Shown piece after piece: positions 45,755 through 53,025 of a stretch of DNA of 53,025 bases. The translations under genes and the position numbers were made by a program. The stretch lies in assembly GCA_014730005.1 (NCBI GenBank), contig WJIY01000013.1, forward strand, positions 1 through 53,025, in the 5' to 3' direction. A model generated the notes under the pieces. It was not told where the DNA came from. It did no database searches and saw nothing but the letters and a program-made list of their open reading frames with translations. This DNA comes from Candidatus Babelota bacterium (GTDB lineage Bacteria; Babelota; Babeliae; Babelales; UASB340). The first letter of the stretch is position 1. The number at the start of each line of letters is the position of its first letter.

Positions 45755-47140
45755 CTAACCTTGATCTTCTAGATCCTCAAAGCTCGTGATTTCTCCAATA
45801 AATCTCGCAGGAAAAGAACCTACTGGTCCATTGCGTTGTTTTCCTATTATAATTTCCGCGATGTCTGGATTTTCTGTGTCAGTATTATAAACAACATCAC
45901 GATAAATAAAAAATATAACATCACCATCCTGTTCAATTGCACCGGATTCACGTAAATCCGAAAGCATTGGTCTCTTATCCATCCTACTTTCTAAAGAGCG
46001 TGACAATTGAGAAAGTGCCAAAATAGGAATATCTAATTCTTTTGCTAATGATTTTAAGGCCCTTGATATAGCTGAAATTTCCTGAGTCCTGTTTTCATGT
46101 CGCTGAGTTGAACTTAATAATTGCAAATAATCAATTACTAACAGATCTATATTATTTTTTGCTTTTAATTTTCTTGCTTTTGCCCGTAATTCCATGATAT
46201 TTAAGCCTGGAGAATCATCTATATAAATTTTAGCTTCTGCTAATTGAGCCGCCGTATTTGTAAGCTCGACCCATTCATCTGAGGTTACCATCGCATTTCT
46301 AATTTTAGTATGCGGTATTTGAGATTGTGAGGATAACATACGTAAAACTAACTGTTCAGATGACATCTCTAGTGAAAAGACCCCAATACTAGCTCCACAT
46401 CTCGAAGCATTTAAAACCATATTTAAAGCAAGCGCTGTTTTTCCCATCGAAGGCCTTGCTGCCAAAATTAAAAGATCACCTCTTTGCATTCCAGCAGTCA
46501 TATTATCAAAATTCGCAAAACCTGAAGGAATTCCTGTAACACCCTCTCTGTTTGTTTTTACTTGCGCCAAATGTTGAAATGTTTTTTTTAACAACGAATC
46601 CAAGGGAATAAAAGTTGGTGGAACTAATTTATTTGAAATCTGAAAAATTTTCTTTTCCGAACTGTCCAAGACCGAGTCTATTTCTTCAAGATTTTGATCA
46701 TAACATGAATTAATAATCTCGGCAGCGGATTGAATTAAATCCCGTAAAATTGCCTTATCCTTAACAATCTTTGAATGCTGTGTAATCATTCCAATTGAAG
46801 GAATATCTTCTTGTAATTCCATTAAATAGATAATACCGCCCACTTCTTGTAATATTTTTTTTTTACCTAATTCATCTTGCAAAACAAGCAAATCTATCTT
46901 TTGATTTTCCTGCGCAAGATCAAGCATTGTTTTATAAATTAATTGATTTGATCTGTTGTAAAAATCAGATGGCTTTAAAATATCACTTACTAAAGTTATA
47001 TTTTCCCCATTTAACAATATCGCAGCCAAAACAGATTTCTCAGCCTCAATATTTGAAGGCAAATTTTTTGATAAAAAACCACTCGGCTTAGATAAAGATT
47101 TATCTTTAGAATATTTTATCTTATTAGAGTCTTCAGGCAT
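45755..47140 (-). CDS. dnaB: replicative DNA helicase DnaB
   Basis: Hexameric 5'-3' helicase at the fork. 461 residues. N-terminal domain (NIEAEKSVLAAILLNGENI), then the RecA-like domain with Walker A ARPSMGKT (228-235), SLEMSSEQLVLRML, Walker B LLVIDYLQLL and LRESGAIEQDGDVIFFIYRD. No intein is present. It lies 19 bases after rplI, the common rplI-dnaB pair. Confidence 0.97.
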   Translation of the reverse strand: MPEDSNKIKYSKDKSLSKPSGFLSKNLPSNIEAEKSVLAAILLNGENITLVSDILKPSDFYNRSNQLIYKTMLDLAQENQKIDLLVLQDELGKKKILQEVGGIIYLMELQEDIPSIGMITQHSKIVKDKAILRDLIQSAAEIINSCYDQNLEEIDSVLDSSEKKIFQISNKLVPPTFIPLDSLLKKTFQHLAQVKTNREGVTGIPSGFANFDNMTAGMQRGDLLILAARPSMGKTALALNMVLNASRCGASIGVFSLEMSSEQLVLRMLSSQSQIPHTKIRNAMVTSDEWVELTNTAAQLAEAKIYIDDSPGLNIMELRAKARKLKAKNNIDLLVIDYLQLLSSTQRHENRTQEISAISRALKSLAKELDIPILALSQLSRSLESRMDKRPMLSDLRESGAIEQDGDVIFFIYRDVVYNTDTENPDIAEIIIGKQRNGPVGSFPARFIGEITSFEDLEDQG

Positions 47141-47159
47141 TTATAATCCTGCTAAAAAA

Positions 47160-47606
47160 TTATTTTATAGCAACAACCTTTAATGTTAATTGTGGCTTTA
47201 GTTTTGATGAAAGTCTTATTGTAACTTTATATTCACCCTCAGACTTAATTGTTTTATTAAATTCAACTTGTTTTCTATTAATTGAAATATCTTTTTCCTT
47301 TAATAACTCAACTACTTCATCGGCACTTATTGCACCATAAAGTTTACCTTCGTCATGCGTCCTTTTTTTTATAATAAGGTGAAGATTGTTTATTTTTTCA
47401 GCTAACATAGCTGCCTTACTACTTAAAGCCTTTTCGTTAATTTTTATTTTTTTTACTTTTTGTTCAAAAAACTTTTTATTATTTTCATCAACTTTTATAG
47501 CCAACTTTCGAGGAATTAAAAAATTTTTTGCATAACCATCCGAAACTTTTATCATTTGACCAGCCATACCAACTTTTTCAACGTCTTTTAACATATATAC
47601 AAACAT
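47160..47606 (-). CDS. rplI: ribosomal protein L9
   Basis: 148 residues, starting MFVYMLKDVEKVGMAGQMIK with DGYAKNFLIPRKLA, the L9 signature. Two-domain 50S protein bridging to the L1 stalk. First gene of the rplI-dnaB run. Confidence 0.96.
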   Translation of the reverse strand: MFVYMLKDVEKVGMAGQMIKVSDGYAKNFLIPRKLAIKVDENNKKFFEQKVKKIKINEKALSSKAAMLAEKINNLHLIIKKRTHDEGKLYGAISADEVVELLKEKDISINRKQVEFNKTIKSEGEYKVTIRLSSKLKPQLTLKVVAIK

Positions 47607-47617
47607 TATAATTCCTC

Positions 47618-47667
47618 ATGTTATATTTAACTAAATAAGTTATGATTTTTAGGTTAAAATATAACAT
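47618..47667. repeat. 14-bp inverted repeat between divergent genes
   Basis: ATGTTATATTTAAC (47618-47631) matches the complement of 47653-47667 with one bulged base. It lies in the shared upstream region of rplI and the secreted protein gene at 47763, so an operator or an mRNA-leader hairpin are both possible. Confidence 0.6.
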
Positions 47668-47762
47668 AAAAATATTCTTTTAAATAGAATGCATTTATTA
47701 TAATTTTTTTCCTCAAAACTCTTGTTTTATATAAAAACAAAAACACAAAAAGGAGCATAAAA

Positions 47763-48515
47763 ATGAAAAGCTTAAACAAAATATTTAATGCAATTTTTTT
47801 TATTTTGGTACTTTTTAGCTCGCTCAAGTCAATAAAGGATATAGAAATGAATGATATAAATATTCAAAATAAAAAAAGATCACATCCTTTTAAAAATAAA
47901 AAAGAACCTCCTTTAAAAAAAAGGAAATCAAATAATTTCACAATTAATGTCTTTTCAAAAAATTCAAATCAAAATCAAACTACAATAAATGCCATTAAAT
48001 TAGTAATTGATACAATTATAGGGCACTGTAAAACAAATGATGTTGAAGCTTTGAAAGTTATATTAAATCAAAACCTTCCTGTGGAATTTTTAAACAAAAT
48101 TATAAATTTAAAATTGGAACATATTAATAATTCATCATATTCAAATAAATTGGAATCTTTTAACAACAATTATTTAGATCTTAAATATCAAACAAAAATT
48201 GATAATTGTATAATAATAATTGAACTAAATTATCCCGTTTATGATTCATCATATTGTTTTTTAAGTCTTATAGATGCTTTTTTTTGCTTAGCTTGTGCTA
48301 ACAATAGTTTTGATATTGTTTATTTTTTTATGAATACTGACAAATTTTCTAATAAAATAAGCTTATTTGGAATAATTAATAGTATCGCTTTAACAACACA
48401 ACTCAATTTTTATGATTTAAAAAGTTTTCTTTGGACAAATTTTGTAGAATTAATTTATTATGATTTCAAATTTAGCTTATTATTAAGGGATTTTAAGGTT
48501 CAAACTTTCACATAA
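47763..48515 (+). CDS. secreted protein with short ankyrin-like helical segment
   Basis: 250 residues; ATG 47763 follows AAGGAG. Signal peptide (about 5-22, KIFNAIFFILVLFSSLKS), then a very basic stretch (KKRSHPFKNKKEPPLKKRKS, about 38-57) resembling a bipartite nuclear localisation signal, then helical segments (IIGHCKTNDVEALKVIL; IDAFFCLACANNSFDIVYFF) like decayed ankyrin repeats. Function unknown; a host-targeted protein is a reasonable guess. It overlaps the end of the convergent Lnt-like gene by eight bases. Confidence 0.6.
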   Translation: MKSLNKIFNAIFFILVLFSSLKSIKDIEMNDINIQNKKRSHPFKNKKEPPLKKRKSNNFTINVFSKNSNQNQTTINAIKLVIDTIIGHCKTNDVEALKVILNQNLPVEFLNKIINLKLEHINNSSYSNKLESFNNNYLDLKYQTKIDNCIIIIELNYPVYDSSYCFLSLIDAFFCLACANNSFDIVYFFMNTDKFSNKISLFGIINSIALTTQLNFYDLKSFLWTNFVELIYYDFKFSLLLRDFKVQTFT

Positions 48516-49800
48516 TTTTGTATATTTTATCATGTGTAATGCAAATGATATTTTTTTGATATTTGACCATTATTAAGTAATAAAAGTTTTTCATTATTTT
48601 CTTAAAAAATTTCATGAACCAACTATCATTTACAAAAATAAAAATCAGTTGTTCTTTATTGTACGTATTATGCTGAATATTTTTATTTAATAAATTGGTA
48701 GTATAAAAAAAATCTGAACAAATTTTAGGAAAAATAATTAAATCATTACATATTTTAAAACATTTATTTTCATTTTTTCCTTTTTTAAATTCTAAAGCGT
48801 TTTGCAAAAAGAGTGACTTTGACCACAAAAATGGGCGCAATAATTTTGGTACTTTTTCAGTTAGGATCATACAGTGATTTTTGTCATAGAAATCATTTAT
48901 CCGACAACTACGCACACAAAAAACACTTTGATACAAAGATCGCGCCGTTCTTCTTTGAGAACCAAGCAAAAATATTGTATTTTCAGTCATTGCGCAATCC
49001 CAAAGTTTTATCTGTTCTTCATGTTCGTTTAATGCAAAAGGATAAGTTGTTTCTGGAGCTAAAACAAGCAAATATTTATAATCATTTGAATATTTTCCTA
49101 AATTCAAATGAACCAATTTTTTATAAATATCTTGACCCACTTCCGTTGGTGTATAATTTTTTTTAAAATCCTGAGTACACGGCTTTAAATAAAAAGTTTT
49201 TATTTTTTTCAAGTCCTCTAATTGCTTTAAATAATCATGTCTATTTATATTAAAATTAAAACAAAATAAACCATACAAAACCTTAAACCATCTATATCTA
49301 GCTAAAGGAATAATTGGATTCAAAAAAGGATATCCTTCTTTTCTTCCTAAAAAATATAATGAATAATTACTTATAAATTGAAACAAAAACAAAGTGTTAA
49401 GAAAAAAAAATAAAAGCTTCAAAAAAATTGATTTTAGTTTAAAAATAAAACTTATTAAAGTAAAATAAATACCACCAATAATAGCAGTATATAGAAATAT
49501 AAAAATGAATATTGATATTGCTTGCAAACTAGTTGCATAAGATTTTGCAAACAATAACTGTAATAACCAAACAAAATGTAATCCTAAAGTGAACCCGCCC
49601 CAACACATACCTGCAATAAACAATGTACTTTTACTGAAATGTTTAAAATACTTATCCGAAAAAGTTAGATATAAAAAAATAAAAGACAATATTATTGTAA
49701 AACCAAATTTACTTATACCAAAAAAAGACAAATTAAATAAAATTATTGATAGTAAAATTTTGAATAAAAGAATAATATTCTTTATTTTTAGTCTTATCAT
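48508..49800 (-). CDS. lnt: apolipoprotein N-acyltransferase-like protein
   Basis: Lnt adds the third acyl chain to lipoproteins at the outer face of the inner membrane. About six N-terminal membrane helices include GMCWGGFTLGLHFVWLL, then a nitrilase-like domain. Catalytic triad by alignment to family motifs: Glu250 in LAPETTYPF, Lys307 in YDKNH (usual YxKxHLVPFGE) and Cys361 in KICSDFF (usual ICYE). The LVPFGE segment is changed to CMILTE and the protein is 430 residues, shorter than usual, so it is divergent. The window's lipoproteins would be substrates. Its first codons overlap the preceding pseudopilin-like gene by 68 bases, so the true start may be later. Confidence 0.75.
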   Translation of the reverse strand: MIRLKIKNIILLFKILLSIILFNLSFFGISKFGFTIILSFIFLYLTFSDKYFKHFSKSTLFIAGMCWGGFTLGLHFVWLLQLLFAKSYATSLQAISIFIFIFLYTAIIGGIYFTLISFIFKLKSIFLKLLFFFLNTLFLFQFISNYSLYFLGRKEGYPFLNPIIPLARYRWFKVLYGLFCFNFNINRHDYLKQLEDLKKIKTFYLKPCTQDFKKNYTPTEVGQDIYKKLVHLNLGKYSNDYKYLLVLAPETTYPFALNEHEEQIKLWDCAMTENTIFLLGSQRRTARSLYQSVFCVRSCRINDFYDKNHCMILTEKVPKLLRPFLWSKSLFLQNALEFKKGKNENKCFKICNDLIIFPKICSDFFYTTNLLNKNIQHNTYNKEQLIFIFVNDSWFMKFFKKIMKNFYYLIMVKYQKNIICITHDKIYKIM

Positions 49801-50197
49801 TAAAAATTTCTGTCTTTGAAAGTTTACAGCTTAATTTGCACAATATAATTTTTTTATTTTTTAAAAAAGCACTAATCAATATCGTTGGTTCTAAATCAAT
49901 CTTATTGATCAAAACTTCAGCCTGTAGCATAGGAATATTTTCAATCATAAAAGAAGCATCTAATATTAAAGGAAATTTTATATCTGTATTAATAAATTTA
50001 TCAAAATTATCTCCAACAGTTTGTATCCCATATTTTAAGATTTTTTCGGTCAAATAAAAGTTCTTATAAAATTTTTCTCGTTGATTTACCAAATCTAATA
50101 ATAACGAACTTTTATACCAATATCCAAAAACAAGCATACTTAAAAAAGTTGTTATCATTAAAACTATTAAAACAGACGAACCGTTTTTATTCATCAA
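49733..50197 (-). CDS. pilin-like / type II secretion minor protein (PilX/GspK-like)
   Basis: 154 residues. Short basic N-terminus, then a hydrophobic helix (SSVLIVLMITTFLSMLVFGYW, about 7-27) and a periplasmic part with weak strands. The SSVLIVLMITT start resembles the PilX/GspK group. It overlaps the stop of the pseudopilin-like gene upstream by four bases (translational coupling), so it probably belongs to the same pseudopilus. Assignment leans on context. Confidence 0.55.
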   Translation of the reverse strand: MMNKNGSSVLIVLMITTFLSMLVFGYWYKSSLLLDLVNQREKFYKNFYLTEKILKYGIQTVGDNFDKFINTDIKFPLILDASFMIENIPMLQAEVLINKIDLEPTILISAFLKNKKIILCKLSCKLSKTEIFNDKTKNKEYYSFIQNFTINNFI

Positions 50198-50694
50198 TAA
50201 AAACCATTTCTAAGCTTGATAATTTCTATTTGATCTTGCACCTCAACCTCGACACTTTTTACAAATCTTAATGTCCGATTCAATTTCAAGGTGAAATTTA
50301 AATTTTTTAAATTAGCAAAAGCTTTACTTAAATTCCTCTTTATCCAATTTTTTGTAATAAAATCATATTCACCATCTATTCTGATTAAATCACCTTTTAA
50401 TATTTCCCATCCAATACAAAAACTTTCAATTTTTCCTTTTTTATTTAAAATATTTTTTCTAAAAATTAATTTGTTCTGATCCCAATCAGAAAGTTTTGCA
50501 CTTGCGCACATTAAATCGCGACGTAATAAATCAAAAGCAACATTTTTTCGGATAAACTTTTCATTCTTGCTTATACTAAAAAAAATATTTCTATTTATTG
50601 TTATTAAAAAATTAAATGTTAACAAACAAAATATAGAAAATAATGATAAATAAATGGAAAATTCAATTAAGGTGAAGGCTATTTTTTTTTTCAT
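50194..50694 (-). CDS. pseudopilin-like protein (PilW/GspJ type)
   Basis: 166 residues with a class III signal: MKKKIA, then FTLIEFSIYLSLFSIFCLLT, where prepilin peptidase would cut before Phe7 and Glu at +5 is present. The body has a central RNLMCAS-like segment (DLLRRDLMCASAKLSDW) and a C-terminal strand region. Middle gene of three overlapping pseudopilin-like genes; GspJ- and PilW-like are both possible. Confidence 0.7.
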   Translation of the reverse strand: MKKKIAFTLIEFSIYLSLFSIFCLLTFNFLITINRNIFFSISKNEKFIRKNVAFDLLRRDLMCASAKLSDWDQNKLIFRKNILNKKGKIESFCIGWEILKGDLIRIDGEYDFITKNWIKRNLSKAFANLKNLNFTLKLNRTLRFVKSVEVEVQDQIEIIKLRNGFY

Positions 50695-50869
50695 TCTCCC
50701 TCTTTTCTTTTTTTGATATTTCTTTATTAAGCATAATTGTTTTTTGTGCAGCTTTAGTTTGAAGTTTTAAAGCCAACCCAATAAAATATAAAATCGTAAA
50801 AATAAAAACCATAAAAATCACAATAGAAACTAATAATTCTACTAGTAAATATGCCTTTTTTAAAATCAT
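50663..50869 (-). CDS. short pseudopilin-like protein (PilV/GspI type)
   Basis: About 68 residues. ATG 50869 gives MILKKAYLLVELLVSIVIFM, a prepilin-type start in which YLLVELLVS corresponds to FTLIEVLVS with Glu at +5. A long first helix is followed only by a Lys/Glu-rich tail; the usual globular head is absent, so the protein is either minimal or truncated. It overlaps the next gene by 32 bases. Confidence 0.6.
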   Translation of the reverse strand: MILKKAYLLVELLVSIVIFMVFIFTILYFIGLALKLQTKAAQKTIMLNKEISKKEKRENEKKNSLHLN

Positions 50870-50972
50870 AGTATCAACAATTTTCAATTTCTTTAATTTT
50901 TAATAATTGAAGGATTATTCTTATTTTGAAATTTTAAAATTTTAAAAACAATATTTTAAAAAGAAAGCTAAT

Positions 50973-52961
50973 ATGAAAAAATTAATATCAATCTTATTCT
51001 GCTTATTTTTTTCTTATACAATCAAACTCCAACCACCTAGACCACCTCTAGATCTACCTCCTCCCCCTGAAAACATCGACGAATTACTCAAAGATTTTGA
51101 TTTTGAAAAAATGTTAGAAGAATTAGAAAAAGTTTTTGGACCTGTAGAAGATCAAGATCTCAAACCACCTGAAAAGCCAAAAGAGAAAGAAAAAAAAATA
51201 GACGAAAAAGAAATTTTACCCGAAAAATTTCCTGCTAAAAAAACTTCACAGAAAGAAAAATTTATTGATTCTGCAAAATCAGAAACCGATAAACCTGTCA
51301 AAAAACTGGATCCAGAAAAGTTAAAAGCATTGTATTTTTACATGGATAGATTTATAGAACTAATTGAAAATCTCGAAAGTAATATAAATAGTTTCAATTT
51401 AGGCATAGCATATAAAGAAAAACTTGAAAATTTAAAACCAAGTGCTCAGCAAATATTTACAAAAATAAAGATTGAAAATGGCAAACTTTTTAGCCGCAAA
51501 CTTTATCCAAAAGTTTTTTTCCTAGAATCATTTAAAGACACAAGAAAAGAAATTATAGAATCTATCGAAAAACTTGAAAAAATAAATCCACAATTGCAAA
51601 AAATAAGTCGTCAACAAGATGAAGAAGAAATCATTGAATTATTAGAAGAATTTGAAAAACAAAAAGATATTGAAAAATTAAAACAAAATTTAAAACATGA
51701 TATTAATAATTTGCTTACCAAAAATTTGAATTCAATTGGAAAAAAACTTGAAAAAATAACCGTTAGCGCACAAGCAAAAGAAATTATCGAAGAAAAAAAG
51801 AAAAAAATTGCACAAAAAGAAAAAGAGGCCGAAGAAAAAAGAAAAAGAACAATGCCCCACTATCCACGAACCTGGAGTCCTTCCGGTCCTAGACCATGGT
51901 CAGGCCCACCCGATAACTATAAACCTTTTAATCGTTATGAACGTACTCTGCCAATGCCAAGCAGAATTGAACCTTTTAAAAAAGATTTTGAACAAAAAAG
52001 AGACCACAAACCTAAAACAGAAGATCAAACTCAACCTGAATTTACAACGATGCCTTCTTCAGATAAAAAAAACAAAATAAAAAAAATTGAAAACGCAACA
52101 AATAAATCGCTTGAATTATTAAAAAAAATTATGTCTGTTTACAAACCAAATAATGAAAATTCATATAAAGATATTTTGAATACTTCTTTGCTCAGCAATT
52201 TATCAGAAAAAATGAATGAAATAGAAAAATTAGAAACAGAATTGTTACAAGAACAAAAAAAAGAACTTGAAAAAATGGACACTTATAAAAATAAAGAGCT
52301 ACAACAAAGTTTAAGTAATTTTATTCCTGCGGCAATTAGACTTGCAAAAATTCCAACCCGTAAAACCGATCAACAAAAAGCTGCCCTTAATATAATTAAT
52401 CAACACATCGCAAGTAAAAAAGAGTTAAATGAAAAATTAACAAAAGAATTATCTGAATACGAAACAACCATTTTAAATAAAATAACAGTTGAACCGTTGC
52501 GACAATATGATCCAGGAGTCGGACTAGATAATTTGTTAAAAAATATAAAAATTATTTTTGCACAACCAATGGCACAAGAAGATCAAATACAAGAACAAAT
52601 CACACAAAAGCAATTACTTGAAACCACTCAAAATATGCGTGGAAAAAAAAGTTATTTAATTGAAAATACTCAACTTCCAGCATTAAAACAATCGATCATT
52701 AACTCTACCCTAGAAAGGATAAGTGCTATCGATACTCGTATGGAAAATTGGACAGTTCCAACTGCTTGGAAAATTAAAATTTTTCAAAAAATAACTTCTA
52801 ATTATCAAAGTACAACTGTAATAAATCAGCAAACTCCTGAGCAACGAGAAATTAGAGAAAAAATAGCATTACGAATAGAAAATCATATAAATCGATTAAC
52901 ATCTGAAATTAGTAAATATAATAAAATTAATTCTATTCTTACTGCGGAACTTGCAACTTAA
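50973..52961 (+). CDS. large secreted proline-rich coiled-coil protein
   Basis: 662 residues, unrecognised. Signal peptide (about 3-19, LISILFCLFFSYTIKLQ); then a proline cluster (PPRPPLDLPPPPE, about 21-33), an acidic and Lys/Pro region (about 60-110), a helical domain, a second Pro/Tyr/Trp-rich segment (HYPRTWSPSGPRPWSGPP, about 299-316), and long coiled coils to the end. Such alternation suggests a surface or periplasmic spacer, or an SH3/WW-binding host-facing protein; both are inference. AAGAAAG upstream of ATG 50973. It is divergent from the pseudopilin genes. Confidence 0.65.
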   Translation: MKKLISILFCLFFSYTIKLQPPRPPLDLPPPPENIDELLKDFDFEKMLEELEKVFGPVEDQDLKPPEKPKEKEKKIDEKEILPEKFPAKKTSQKEKFIDSAKSETDKPVKKLDPEKLKALYFYMDRFIELIENLESNINSFNLGIAYKEKLENLKPSAQQIFTKIKIENGKLFSRKLYPKVFFLESFKDTRKEIIESIEKLEKINPQLQKISRQQDEEEIIELLEEFEKQKDIEKLKQNLKHDINNLLTKNLNSIGKKLEKITVSAQAKEIIEEKKKKIAQKEKEAEEKRKRTMPHYPRTWSPSGPRPWSGPPDNYKPFNRYERTLPMPSRIEPFKKDFEQKRDHKPKTEDQTQPEFTTMPSSDKKNKIKKIENATNKSLELLKKIMSVYKPNNENSYKDILNTSLLSNLSEKMNEIEKLETELLQEQKKELEKMDTYKNKELQQSLSNFIPAAIRLAKIPTRKTDQQKAALNIINQHIASKKELNEKLTKELSEYETTILNKITVEPLRQYDPGVGLDNLLKNIKIIFAQPMAQEDQIQEQITQKQLLETTQNMRGKKSYLIENTQLPALKQSIINSTLERISAIDTRMENWTVPTAWKIKIFQKITSNYQSTTVINQQTPEQREIREKIALRIENHINRLTSEISKYNKINSILTAELAT

Positions 52962-53025
52962 AACATTTATTTAACGCAAACTCGATAATTATTTTGCAAT
53001 GAAATAAATTGCATATCTATAAATC

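Noticed and set aside
1-53025. CRISPR arrays, tRNA or rRNA genes, insertion sequences
   Set aside because: No regularly spaced repeats, no tRNA T-loop signatures with matching acceptor stems, and no transposase were found by reading both strands.

Overview
The window is about 53 kb of very AT-rich bacterial DNA. Homopolymer tracts are frequent and TTG/GTG starts are common, usually preceded by clear AGGAG-type ribosome binding sites. Three things together suggest a small-genome, host-dependent bacterium of the Candidatus Dependentiae (TM6) / Babela type: extreme AT content, a conserved core gene set, and many secreted eukaryote-like proteins (a ubiquitin-specific protease, ankyrin-type proteins, receptor- and channel-like proteins). 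This placement is inference from gene content. No rRNA, tRNA, insertion sequence or CRISPR array was seen.

Layout. 1-4.4 kb: an N-rich membrane protein cut by the window edge, a secreted coiled-coil protein, an M3 oligopeptidase lipoprotein, and two tiny minus-strand genes (a Cys-rich protein and a small lipoprotein). 4.4-9.7 kb: dnaK, a 1.2-kb gene-free stretch with GC-rich inverted repeats, a flippase-like membrane protein and a small anchored protein. 9.9-21.2 kb: a long plus-strand core run: carD-like, miaA, ppiD-like, recA, infC-rpmI-rplT, a ZapB-like coiled coil, zapA, rny, ymdB-like, lptF/G-like, an EamA transporter; then gmk on the minus strand.

21.9-37.1 kb is the accessory centrepiece. 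A secreted or membrane-anchored USP-type deubiquitinase converges on a four-gene minus-strand operon. The operon is two copies of one module: a membrane protein whose C-terminal half looks like a pentameric ligand-gated ion channel behind an extra N-terminal multi-TM region, followed by a giant secreted protein. The giants carry a signal peptide, a PPP-phosphatase-like domain that has lost catalytic residues, and three or four tandem LivJ-type (Peripla_BP_6) ligand-binding domains. The last domain of the second giant is split by a one-base frameshift. I read this as a candidate undescribed multi-ligand sensing and channel system.

37.2-53 kb: proS, a Xer recombinase, an Ogg2-type glycosylase, dnaN-recF, two duplicated candidate small RNAs with CU-rich anti-Shine-Dalgarno motifs, an ankyrin-like secreted protein, ruvC, dnaB-rplI with a small secreted protein between ruvC and dnaB, another secreted protein, an Lnt-like acyltransferase, three pseudopilin-like genes, and a large proline-rich secreted coiled-coil protein. 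Core genes cover replication and repair (dnaN, recF, recA, ruvC, dnaB, xer), translation (infC, rpmI, rplT, rplI, miaA, proS), RNA turnover (rny) and the envelope (lptF/G, lnt, ppiD); the secreted genes between them look host-facing.
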